A DNA stretch of 27,883 bases from NCBI GenBank assembly GCA_037834085.1, contig JBBMKC010074075.1, positions 1 to 27,883 of the forward strand, in the 5' to 3' direction. The notes beneath the pieces are model-generated. The model had not been told where the DNA came from, made no database searches, and saw only the letters and a program-made list of their open reading frames with translations. This document shows, piece after piece, positions 8,909 through 20,125 of the stretch. This DNA is from Bipalium vagum (taxonomy: Eukaryota > Platyhelminthes > Tricladida > Geoplanidae). Positions within the stretch are counted from its first letter, which is position 1; every line of letters begins with the position of its first letter. The position numbers and the translations under genes were made by a program.

Positions 8909-11900
8909 TTAACCTGATATGGCGTGATCTGAAATCATCATTTTTACGAAACCGAACCTCTCGACCTTTACCAGTTCGTGTAGGACTGATTTTATGAAAT
9001 CAGCCGAGTCTAATGATGAAAAGTAAGAATATATTTTAAATGACACATTATATTCGGAACCAGTGCTACCTACCGTTGTATTTAGACAATTCCAATAGGC
9101 TTGAGATAAAGTTTTCCAAAATAAATCCGTCAAGTTTTGTTCCGATTACTAAAAACGATTTGTTTTTAAAAATATTTTTATCGATAATTAATGATTTGAT
9201 TACAAGAACATAATCCGTCGACGCCAGCGTCCAACAGAAGCTGAATGGTTAGTTTCCAGTCAGTCTTCAGACGGATATTGTTGAGCTTCTTGTCAAATTC
9301 GTATTTTGTCATAGGTGTGCTAGTGGACGGTTTCAAGACAAATTCTAATTTAACTTCGGGGAAAATTGAAAATCGATTAAAATACGATATTAAATCTGTG
9401 AGTACTTAGATCACTTGTTGAAGAAGAATTTTGAGCACCATTGATCGATTCAGGAATGGCAATGAATTCCCAGGTATTCGTTAAGTCCTGATTGGTCTAT
9501 GAAAATATTGAATATCAAGTAATAACCAGTAACAATCCATCACAAATCACACTTCTAGTTCCTGAATATTTGTCACAATTATCGTGTCATCGGTGCTGCT
9601 ATTTTGAGAGACTTGGGAATTCATTTTTATAACACCGTTGTCTTGAGACATCTCGAACTCTTCGTTACTGGAATTGTTACACTTAGTGTTCTGCAACTCT
9701 TTTGACATCTAATATTATTATTAACCATATAATTTATCATAAAATTATCAATCTTACTTGAATTATTTTTTCAACCTCATGAAATTCTTCCTTTATTAAG
9801 TTATGATTGGGAGCAATTTTCAAAGCCATCTCGAAGTCTTTAAAGCTTTCCTCAAACATTTTCAAAAGCTGTCAATTTTAAATATTTAATTTTATATTAG
9901 TATTAATGGTAAACACTACAATCTCTAAATCTATTAAACAACCAAACAAATTAATTTTTATGAAATATTTGACAATCAAAATTTTTTCCAATAAAACCAA
10001 GGTATGTCTTCGGTTTTTTCTTGTTTAGATTTGTTTATTTGACGTATATAACTAGAAAATTTGTAAGATCTATTTCTCTATAAATTAATTCAATTATTAT
10101 TTGAAAAATAAATTTTTTAAGTTTAAAGAAATGGAGAACAATATTAGTTTTCAAACCTTAAACACTGAAATCGATCTTAAAAATATTTATATAACCATTA
10201 TATTTCAATCTCACTTTATCACCTTTTTTAAAAAAATATAACACATTAAAATATTTTTGACGTTTTAATTTTTCATTAAAATACGCTTAAATTTCAACAT
10301 ACCAAAGAACCAAAAAAAGAAAAAATTCATTTCTAAACCGGAAACATCAATTTTGAGTAAATACTTTTTCCATTTCCTATAATTGAAGTTTGATTAAATA
10401 ATGAATTAATCCATTCATTAAGTGAAGAATAGTGTTAGGAGACATTTCAATGGATGTTAAAGAGACATAAACACATCCTGTGTATTAAAAAAAGAATAAT
10501 ATCGAAACGATCACCATTACAAATGAAACAAAGGAACCTAAAGGACGATTGTATTGCTGTATGATTACTGAAATCAATATTATATTTAACACAGATTTCA
10601 TACATGCTAAGTTAAAATATTTTCTTGATTAAAAATAAAAAATCAATAATAGATTTTCATTTTTCAAAAAAAGTACGATATTAACAAATTATAATCGAGT
10701 TTAAATAACTAAATCGATAAAAAAAACAATAACAATGATTCAAGTAAAAATGGCTAATTATTATTATTGAAATAAAAAACCATTTTTATTGCTATTTTTT
10801 CAAAAAAATTGAAAAGAAAATCTGAAATGAGTTTAGAAAAAAAATCAAAAGTATTATACAAACTACTCAAACTTTTTTAGTAGAATACCATAACTTTATA
10901 ACGATTTCAAACCATATAGATTCTTATTATGAAAAAGGAAAAAATACATCTACGAGACCTAAATGGAAATTATGTAACTAAGAAAAAGAAAAACGAAATG
11001 TAAACAAGAACTAATTTCACTAATGGAAAATTTTTAGAAACACAAGATATTTTACAATAATGAAAACAAGGACACTTATCTTTGTTTTGTAAGTCAAAGG
11101 CGACTCTACTTTACCTTAAGAAAGTCTCTTTAAACAAAAGTGCAAAATTGAATAATCAGCAAGTCTTTCTAAAAAGTTATTGATTTTTAATTTTCAATAA
11201 ATGCATTACCATCTAGAAAAGCACTCTAGCTTTTCATCTTTATTAATTCTTGACCCTCACAATGAATTCTTTATAGCTGAATAATATTAAAAATGTTGTG
11301 GGAATTATGGGGTGTTCCATTAAGGACGATGCATTTTGTTTTTCGAATAAAGACAATTTATATATGAATAAAATTTTTATTTCAAACTAAGTTACCCGGA
11401 CTATCATATTAATTATAGAACTCAACATCATTCATATGTCTATTTGCTGGATCAATTTTTCCATTACTCTTACACAAATCAGATGAAATTCCATCACTGG
11501 CGTGTTCAATATTGGTTTTGAGAACACATCAAAATGGTAAACATTAATAAATGTAAAAACGAGAATTTAAATCAAATGAAATTATATATAAATCTTATAT
11601 TATAATAATATTCAAAATAGAAAATGCGTCTGTCTTACTTAATGAAACATCCTTTATTATCCTGCTGAAATTAGATTTATCTAAATTTATTTAAATTTAA
11701 AAAACTAACATTTATCATTAAAATTAAGGGGAAAATAAAATATTTAGTGTCTAATTCTTTGAAGTTTCTTAATTTAAAGGTTCAATTTAAATTAATGTGA
11801 AAAGTACAAATTTTTGAAAAATGTTCATTTTCTTTTAATAGTATTGGCCTAATTTTTGATAATAATAATTTAACTCTTACACGTCAGTTTTTCTTGAAAT

Positions 11901-14900
11901 AATTTTTCAATATTGGTTTTGAGAAATATTTCTACAAAAAATTTATCTCAGAGAAAATTTTTAATATTTCTAATTATCCAAAATGAGATCTTCAAATAAA
12001 GAAAGTAATATCAGAAAAATATACAAATACTAATTAGTAATAAATAATACCCAGTGAATGTACAGAATTCCCAAAAATAGTGTTGACCAAAATATATTAT
12101 ATAATTGATTATTGGTTTTAAAGCAAATGTGATTTTGAAGAGTCATGACGATTTATTTAAAACAATTGCTACTTATTTATGTAATACTTAAAAAATTGTA
12201 CCATTAATAAATTTAGACTTACTTTATGAGCTCTTCCTCGACGATAGTATGACAAATGAGAATCTTTGTCAAGTTCAATAGCAATTGAGCAATCTTCAAT
12301 GACTTCTAAATGTCGCCCAAGCACTAAATTTGTTGCAGCTCTATTTCTATAGCCTATAGGATTGGAAGGCCATTTGTCAACCAGTTTGTCATAGACAGCC
12401 AAGGCCTCATCATATTTCATCTGATCAAAAATGTATTACTACTTTAGTGTTTAGTGCTTAACATTTTACAAGGTTTTCAAACAGAAAGTTTATTAAACTC
12501 TAAATAATTTTTAATTGGACACGTCAAATTCAATGGTACCCAATTTTGAACTAAAACTCAAAATCTGTATAATAATAAACTTATTCATCGACAAAGATTT
12601 TTTAAAGATTTCCTATAAAATTTATTATTCTGGCTTCACTGTAAATCCTTTCCATAAATGAATTTTATCCATATACATAAATATGAAGAAATAATCTTAA
12701 TAAAATATTGTTTAAATGAATTACTTTTTCTTATGATTTATTGCTTTTACAATAAACTATCTTTTTGTGTAAAATTAATTAAAGATGAATTATAGAATAT
12801 CTCGAAAATTCAAAGTTTAAAATATCAATCTTAGAAATTAAACATTTATTTTTTAACATAATGATGGAAATAATAAGGAAAGGAATATTATTAAAATAAA
12901 GAAACCTACAGATGAGTTTTTGAAAATCAATATTTTTTAAAGAAATATAATTACAGTGAAACCTGTCAATGTTGAGAACCACTGCGACCGAAAATTTAAC
13001 CCAAGATATAGATTCATGAAAAAAAAAGTCAATATTTAATTTTTATTAACAAAATTTAGAGGTTCTCAAATTAACAAGTTTCATTGTACTTACAATTAAT
13101 TTTACATTTTACAATTAACTGTGTTCAAAAATCATCGATTTGAAATTAGAATTTCTATATCAAATTAAATGTTGTGATCATTAACAATTTTAAGCCTTAT
13201 CATTAAAGATTTTTTAAAAATCATTTTATCAATAATCATAATTAATAATAATTAAATAAACTAATTAAACTAAGGCATTTTTAATAAAACATGTGTTATA
13301 CAATTTCAAAAATTCAGATATAAATTTAACCAATACCTCCTTAAATAACTGATTTCCGTGATCTTTAAGTATCATGAACTCTTGTTCAGACGTTTCTTTG
13401 TTTTCTTGAGTAAAGGATTCGACAGAATTCGGCTTCATTTCATTTTGTCTCTAATGATAAATTTTTAAAAATTATATCACAACATAAATATCAGAGACAA
13501 AAAAGATATAGATATTAAGCTTTAAACTTTTAAATATACATTTTACTAATTTTTTTCAATGTTAAATATTTATCTCACATAACACTAGATTATATATATT
13601 CAAAATTTATAAGAAAGCTTTTATGAATATTGTGATACTTACTTCTTTTTGAGCTTCATGTTTAATTTCTGCTAAATCAGTGGACCTTGTTAACCATATA
13701 ATTTATAAGGATTAGATAACATTTGAATATATACTTGGGTTCATTTTCAACACCCTCTGAACTTTCATCATCTGATCCAATTTCGGTTATTACCATTCGC
13801 TTTCCATCTTTTAATTTTGGCTGAGCTCTTTTCTGCAATTCTTCTTGAGATTTGGCCAATAAATTCTTTAGTAAATAATAAATAGGTCCACTAATTAAAA
13901 TTGACAGAATACTTCAGCAAATTTATTATTTGGACTTAATTTAAGAATTTTCTGACAATCATTAATAGCATCGGGTAAATTGTGGATTTCGGAATAACAC
14001 GTTGCTCTTCTTTGTAATGCTTAATTTACAAAGAACATAATATAAAAAATAAATATTGAAAGAAAATAAATTAGAAATAACATAAAAACATGAGCTCTCT
14101 AAGTTTATTATTGTACATGCTAGTTGCTTGCAAAGAATTTTGAAAATAATGATGATGATGATATCCAATCATGATTCCAATCCAAAATTCATTCAAATAA
14201 TAATTACAGGCGATGAGACACGAGTCTTGAGTATCTCAAAGAAGTAAAATCAATCACACCCTCTAGATAAACCGAAATAAAAAGGATCACATAGATTTCA
14301 GCACAAAGGCCATTCTAAGATTTTTCGTCGATAAAAATGAAAAAATAATTTATTAATATTTCTCTTGTATAAAGATCAGACAAAGAATAATAGGTCATGA
14401 TTTTAAACAACCTTTTCATATTGTACTGATTATTCAGAAATTTTGATTATGGTCAACTTAATCGAATCTTTATAGAATTCACTTGGCAAACTAATTCTTC
14501 AGACTATTGGGAAGATTTAGAAATTCTTTTGAACTGAATAAAGCATTTTCAGAAATGCAGTATCATATATAAATTATTTTGAGAAGCATAACATTGAGTT
14601 TGATATATTTCATTGTTATTTAAGTAATATTCAAGTTCAAATAACTGTTTAATAACAAATGTTATTTATATAAAGTTGAAAATCAACATTAATTTAATGT
14701 CGGGATTATACTCATATGAAACAGGACCAAATAATTTTTAAAGAAAAGTTACAAAAACATCACAATGAAAAAATTTTAATAATTCAAAAATATTTTAATG
14801 AAGTATGATTTAATATTTCCTTATATAAAATAAAATCAGAAACCTTAATTTTCAAATGCAAAAAAGTGTAACCAACCTTTAATATTTGAAGGATCATTTT

Positions 14901-16619
14901 TGAGAGTGAAAGAAAGATCAGAAAGAGCTGCTTCCCATTTCCTTTGTTTCATATCTGTTATTAAGTAAAATAAATCGATTTAAGATATAATTTATTGAAT
15001 CAATAAATATAACAAGCTACATATACTACTTATCAAACATTTGTCAACTTAGTCAATATTACGATTTTAGTATAAAAATCAACACTCAAAATTATCATAA
15101 CCAATATTAAACTTGGAATAATCCGAATTAACCACATCTTGCACTGTATTCGCATCAGTCTTTTTAAGTATCAAAATCATAAACCAGTCAACCTTTCAGA
15201 AATTGTTTTTAGATAGATAATTTTTAGGAAATAATTTAATAAGATTTAAATCTCTAATCATCGATATTTAATATATCTATTTGATTAAGTAATACTTTAT
15301 TTTACAACTCATGTTTGATAAATATATTTTTATTAATAACGCCTGTTTGATTATAAATAGTAAGAAAATAATTAAAGGTATTGATGAAAGTCAAAAAGAA
15401 ACTGACAAACTAATCCTCGGTTGTTGTGCACAACTGCACTTTGTTCCACTGATAAGCTGCGACTGTAGTAAATTATAGCTTCAGCCAAATCACCGGATTT
15501 AAATGCCTAAATTGTAGAACTAAAATTCAACTATATCAGCTTAAAATCTTGCCTCGTTTCCTTTCTCTTTCTCTTCCAGTGCAATATTTGTTTTCTCTAA
15601 CTTAGACATGTTCGCTGTATCAATCTTCATCGATAATCCTTTATATTTTTGTTCTGGAACTTTAGATTCTATGGTATTTGATTTCAGCTGTTCTTCCTTT
15701 TCCTCCAAAATCATTTGCTTTTCAAGTTCAATGGAAATTCTTGGCAGAAATATTTTATATATTAATGGTGATATCCAGTCAAAAAAATTTATTGAAATAA
15801 CACAAGAAAGAATCATTAGACAATCAAATCAATGTATCGGTTTAAGAATAAAGCTAATTTCAATTCATACGGTTGAATATACATATCGATAGAAAATTTT
15901 TATAAAAATTTTAATTAATTAAGCACAATGTTCTCAATTAAATTAGAAAATTTACTTGGACCATTCATCATAATTTTTCGGTTTACATGATCTACTTGAA
16001 GATGTGGAACATTTCATCTCCTAACATTATAAAATTATATATAAACATTTAGAATAATTAGCAAACATCTTTTCTATCACTTATTTTTGTATCCTGATTA
16101 TTTCGAATAGGATACAGGCAGTTTTTTTCATTATCACCGTCGGATGCAGGTTTGCAAGTTTTTAGAGATTGTTCAATGTTTTGAATATCATTAACCCAAG
16201 TCTAGATTTAATAAATAATGATCAGAAACTCAAAATATACCTGAAAATCATTTAACATCTCTTCTTGGACAACTGTATCCAACTGGTTTAGGTTAACCAA
16301 CTGAGTTGCTTTTCGAAGTGCACGACTAATTAAAATGAAGTAATTATTAATGAAATAATAAAATGAGATCTACCTATTAGGTGATAATGTTTTCAATTTT
16401 TCTTCACAAAAATTTTCAAGATCCGGGTAGACACCCTCTTCACCAGCTCTAATAAAATTAAGTCAAGTATATTATTCAAAAATTAAATTAAGCATGATAC
16501 TTAAGTGTTAAATATATTTTTTCAAGTTGCAAAATATCATTGCACTTCTCAATATAATCATAATCCAAGTGGGTAATTGGAATCTTAAAAGTTTTGGTAA
16601 CATTTTCATTAGTCTCCAT
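8909..16619 (-). CDS. SPAG1: SPAG1 dynein axonemal assembly factor, 19 exons, short form
   Basis: Exons in order are 16619-16501, 16448-16374, 16325-16241, 16201-16067, 16020-15956, 15739-15553, 15506-15407, 14954-14877, 14019-13913, 13865-13735, 13685-13643, 13450-13337, 12420-12223, 9868-9758, 9708-9553, 9496-9406, 9353-9204, 9148-9074 and 9009-8909. They total 2121 nt, or 706 residues. The SPAG1 signatures are TFKIPITHLDYDYIEKCNDI (10-29), a first TPR block (215-317, EKEKGNEAFKSGD and HNNRG), the linker DGKRMVITEIGSDDESSEG, another TPR block (402-510) and an RPAP3_C domain (about 600-700, TKYEFDKKL to VERFGFVKMMIS). SPAG1 is a cytoplasmic HSP70/HSP90 co-chaperone for dynein-arm preassembly. 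The human protein (926 aa) has a middle TPR cluster that is absent here. Intron 6 is GC-AG. The donors of introns 4, 7, 16 and 17 were chosen by phase and homology. An RPAP3-type paralogue is less likely because of the N-terminus. Confidence 0.92.
9869..12222 (-). other. SPAG1 intron 13 (2354 nt)
   Basis: This is the longest SPAG1 intron, about 50 times the common size in the gene. It is very AT-rich, with no nested gene or protein-like frame visible. A GC-richer string GGGGTGTTCCATTAAGGACG starts near 11309 and looks like the end of a DNA transposon, but no matching inverted copy was found. The size suggests old insertions. Confidence 0.6.
12421..13336 (-). other. SPAG1 intron 12 (916 nt) holding a MITE
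   Basis: This intron separates GNQLFKE from MKYDEALAVYDK within one TPR repeat. It is AT-rich and its only recognisable content is the 133-bp inverted-repeat element at 12954-13086. Confidence 0.7.
12954..13086. mobile_element. Pogo-like MITE, 133 bp, TA target duplication
   Basis: The element starts CAGTGAAACCTGTCAATGTT and its other end, read on the minus strand, starts CAATGAAACTTGTTAATTTG. Both continue GAGAACC. The imperfect inverted repeats are about 30 bp. The element is flanked on each side by TA (12952-12953 and 13087-13088), the target duplication of the Tc1/mariner/pogo superfamily, and CAGTG termini are common in pogo-like elements. There is no coding capacity, so it would have been mobilised in trans. 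Confidence 0.8.
15507..15552 (-). other. GC-AG intron in SPAG1
   Basis: Intron 6 begins GAG|GCAAG and ends TTTAG|GCA. No GT donor nearby restores the frame, while GC gives exactly EKGNE-AFKSGD, the conserved start of the first TPR. GCAAG is the usual strong donor of the minor GC-AG class. The intron is 46 nt. Confidence 0.8.
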
Positions 16620-17719
16620 ATGTTCGTTGCTAAGAATAATTATACAAAAATATATTTAAAGTTTGAATACAAATGATATTGATGAAATAAAATACTAAAA
16701 CAAAACATTGAGCATCACTAATAGTTATGTAATTGTTTTCCAGAATATAGTAATTTTTTCTTAGTTACAAATGAATAAATTATGACTTCTCAAAGAAATA
16801 GGTTCTTATAAAAATTTTTAAAATCTATATGTTTGAAAATAAAGTGAATTTAATCTTCTTGATGCAATTTTAATATAATATTTTTAACAAAATCTATTCA
16901 AGAATTAATATATTTTAATAATCATAATTATTAAATTACATATATATGAAACTCAACATTCAACACCAAAAATCAAAAAGTGTCTTGTTTTTAATTCAGG
17001 AGGCCTCATCTTTGATCTCGGTCTTGGGTTTAATACCTCATTTTTTTACTACTCAGATAATTAAGAAATGAAAATATTAGGATTGTAAAACAACCATATA
17101 AATAATTAAACATATTATAATACAAAATTTTAAAATATTATGCAGTCAAGTTTATCTAAATCTTTTATTACGGTTTGATTTTACAATAATCATATTGTTA
17201 AGTTTAAAGTAAGTTTAGATAGAATGTGGTTTCAATAGAATGAATATTCACTCCAAACTTAACGTGGTTCGTAAAATTTATTGAAATCAGAAGGATTTAG
17301 AGTGTGTTGCGCTCGTGTTCAATTAAAAAAAAGATGAGTCTTAATTATTTTTAATCGACTGGGTATTAAATATTTGTGCTAATAAAAATTATTACAATAT
17401 TAACTCACTATGAACCCTGTCGTAACATTTAGCTCGCAAAGTTACTGACCCCTTCACTTAGCCTATACGTGTACGCAAATGAATGAATCAAACAATTATG
17501 AACAACACTTTATTACTAAAATAACAATACAAACGAAACGTTTCAAATAATCAGTAAATGTCTGCCATCAAGTGTTTTTACACAAAAGAAAAATCAAATG
17601 TTATCACACTGAAAATCAAATGATAATAATTAATAAAAATAATTAAATGTCAATATCAAATAAGTGTCTGTACGTAAAGGTAAATTAAAAAGATAAAAAT
17701 GAATAAAAATTTAGATACT
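16620..17719. other. Upstream region of SPAG1
   Basis: There is no gene here. It should contain the SPAG1 promoter on the minus strand. An AGCAAC near 16629 is only a half-match to an RFX X-box, the usual site of cilia genes. GTTAAGTTT (17197-17205) is repeated inverted as AAACTTAAC (17255-17263). From about 17400 the sequence becomes less AT-rich on approaching the repeat-bearing block. Confidence 0.45.
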
Positions 17720-17860
17720 CTCACCACTTGTGACGACAGGTCCAAAGGGTGGTTAGCTGAGCCCAATCCGGTCCGCTCAGAAACCCCATAACCGCACAGG
17801 ACTCGTCAGAATTACAATTTCAAAAACAATCTTCGGATAATAGCAAATTCCAAATCTTCT

Positions 17861-18012
17861 CTTCTGACAAAATAATGACAACGATCCTTCTTCTGGCAAT
17901 AATAATCTTCTGACAAAACAATAACAACGATTCTTCTGGCAATAATAGTCTTCTGACAAAACAATAATAACGATTTTTCTTCTGGCAATAATACTCAAAA
18001 TAATAACAACAT
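17861..18012. repeat. Minisatellite, 43-46-bp unit, three full copies
   Basis: Copies begin CTTCTGACAAAA at 17861, 17907 and 17950 and end with CTTCTGGCAATAAT plus three bases. They are 46, 43 and 46 bp long, and the 43-bp copy lacks one CTT. A partial fourth copy follows from 17996. The unit is itself a half-repeat, since CTTCTGACAA and CTTCTGGCAA resemble each other. Minus-strand frames across it are only repeat translations and are not genes. Confidence 0.85.
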
Positions 18013-18055
18013 TTCTCAATCTCACTTTTGTGGCAATCCACTGCGGATTCCAACT

Positions 18056-18064
18056 CCTTATATA
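18056..18064 (-). promoter_or_regulatory. TATA box
   Basis: TATATAAGG on the minus strand lies in relatively GC-rich flanks, upstream of the minisatellite in that orientation. It is the best core-promoter motif in the window, but no gene is recognisable downstream of it before the SPAG1 upstream region. Confidence 0.35.
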
Positions 18065-18190
18065 CCATTCTGATCAGACGAATAATCAATCGTAGATCAG
18101 CTTGATTAATGGGGAATGTCTAATAATTCTAAATCGGTCCCTCCTTGCGGACCCTGATCTAATCTTTCCAATTTAGGTTCACCATTGTGA

Positions 18191-20125
18191 AGATAAGATC
18201 CTTTTTAGAAATAATTAATTGCCACTTTTTTTGTTTGGATGTACTTTTTAATTAATTAATTATTATTGTTAATTTATTATTATTATTATTATTTCTGACC
18301 ATCTTGCGGTATTAATAATTAATTGATAAAAATCAATCCAAACCCTATTGTGGTCTCTACCATATACTTTACAAGGGTTGACAGGGATGTGTCCTTGGCC
18401 ATCCAACAAAATCAAATCGGACTTTAAAATTAAAAATTAATCACTAAGACAAATCAAGACACGATATTAATTTGATAAATTTGTATTTTTTAACTTTGTT
18501 GAACAAATAAACAAAATAAATTATTATATTGATAAATCCCGGAGAGATAAGGTTTTAGGAAGGATTTTAGAATGCTCTTCGCTAACCTAGCCTCAAGAGC
18601 CCCCAAAAGAAACAAGCGTCTCTCCGCAGACGTAGAAGGCAATAAAAGAAAAAAGATGGGAAAAAACAAAAAAGGTTTTTATTTTGATAATGATGGAATA
18701 ATTGGGGAACTATCCAATTATCCTTTCGCGATTATTTTAAGATGTTATGGAGTAAATAACAATCACAATATCCAAATTGGTACTTATGATTGAGAAAATA
18801 AAAGAAATTGGGTGAAGTTCTATGGACTGGTAAGCTGCCAAAATATAAATATTCTTTTTAGTATTCCAGAATCAGAATTTGAATGAAATATTTGCTCTAG
18901 AATATCTTCAAAAATTTATGCTTCGATTCTTCCTTTGATCTTTCTTTTTAGTATTTCAGAATCGGAATATAAATGAAATATTTAACCTAGAATTTCTTCA
19001 CGAAATAGATGCTTCGATTCTCGACTTGAATTCTTCGTTTGATCTTCCTTCCCGTTCTGCTTGAATTTTTTTGCTTTTATATTAATTCGAATATTAATTT
19101 GACACCTTTCTGTCAGCATAAATTTCCTTTGACGATCGCAAGAATATCTGGTTACGCAGAAATTTGATAGCCTGGCTTCTCTGTAGACTTCAAGTTTTCA
19201 TATAATTTTTTTGGCGTCTTTAATACGAAATTTTTTAATTTATATTACTATTTTCTACATATTTTTATTTATAGCAATATAAATTTACCATATTTTATTT
19301 TTAGTAATTATTTTTATCGTTATCTGTCTTAGTAAAATGATTTTCAATAAATTATATTTTTTGCTTTTCTATAAATAGTAACTTTATATTATTTATAAAT
19401 TCATCTCACTAATTTATTTTTTAAGTTTATTTATATTTATTAACCTAAGGCAGCTTATTTATTATTAATAACTAAAATTTTTATAATTTTACTAATAAAT
19501 AATAAAATATATCTACAGTTTTTTGACTAATTTTATTCACATGAGAATGAAATAAAATATTTAATTTTGTTTCCATAAATCATAAATATAAAAAAAGGAT
19601 CACATCTTTTAATTTGATTTATAAATTGTCTATCATTAGTTTTGACCATCAGTCTTTTCCAATCAATTACGTATATTATTTTCCAAACACGAATGTTTTA
19701 GCTCTAAAAAATTACAGAAATTCATTTTCCATAACATTTTAGAATGCCCTTCTGACATAATTTCAATTTTCTTCTTAAAATTATTTCAAATAAACATTCT
19801 TTTTTCGAAAATAAAACCATTTCACTTTTAAACATTAATAAACAAACTATTGATTAACTCAAGACAAAAATGAAAAGTAATAAACTTTATTTATAATCAA
19901 AAACCATATCCGAGAATGTATAATAGTGAAATATTACATATAAATTAAAGTTGGACATAATAATAAATTTGAAAAACTAGTTTTAATTAGAAAAATAACT
20001 ATTCAGCATTTCGGGACTTGCCCTTTATAACTCTAAATATAAATTTAAGAACATTTTTCAAATATTTTTTGTACATTGGGATTCAATACCAAATATAAAT
20101 GCATTTTATAATTAACAAAAAAACA
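18191..20125. other. Intergenic region between the repeat block and the USF 3' end
   Basis: An ATT microsatellite lies near 18268-18292. A 73-codon plus-strand frame at 18572-18793 (MLFANLASRAPKRNKRL then GNKRKKMGKNKKG) is Arg/Lys-rich and slightly less AT-rich. It could be a degraded exon or element frame, but I cannot support it as a gene. A diverged tandem duplication lies at 18851-19050. From 19200 the sequence is very AT-rich and empty, apart from an AATAAA on the minus strand at 19886-19891 that could serve the USF transcript. Confidence 0.45.
18851..19050 (+). repeat. Diverged tandem duplication, 90-110-bp unit
   Basis: Copy 1 (18851-18940) and copy 2 (18941-19050) share TTCTTTTTAGTATT, then CAGAATC-GAAT, AATGAAATATTT, CTAGAAT-TCTTCA, ATGCTTCGATTCT and TTTGATCTT. 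The second copy has extra bases near its end. The copies differ at many positions, so the duplication is old. Confidence 0.8.

Larger units (their letters stand above)
17720..18190 (-). repeat. GC-richer, TATA-bearing repeat-like block (possible LTR fragment)
   Basis: The block is bounded by two similar near-palindromes, TCACCACTTGTGA at 17724-17736 and TCACCATTGTGA at 18179-18190. It contains a TATATAAGG on the minus strand (18056-18064), a minisatellite (17861-18012) and GC-rich stretches unlike the surrounding DNA. A promoter, a downstream repeated leader and a TCACA end followed by a TGGTGA string recall an LTR followed by a primer-binding site, read on the minus strand. No gag or pol frame and no clean target duplication were found, so it could instead be an unrelated repeat or an RNA-gene region. 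Confidence 0.3.

Noticed and set aside
15608-15892. 94-codon plus-strand frame
   Set aside because: It is antisense to SPAG1 exon 6, whose minus-strand peptide matches SPAG1 closely.
16624-16640. RFX X-box for SPAG1
   Set aside because: Only the AGCAAC half-site is present near the start codon; the left half does not fit.
17777-18089. Two overlapping minus-strand frames of 82 and 89 codons
   Set aside because: They run through the minisatellite and are translations of its repeats; no protein-like segment lies outside it.
18572-18793. 73-codon plus-strand frame as a gene
   Set aside because: It is short, has no recognisable domain, no convincing splice partners and no clear poly(A) signal. 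The basic composition alone is not enough.
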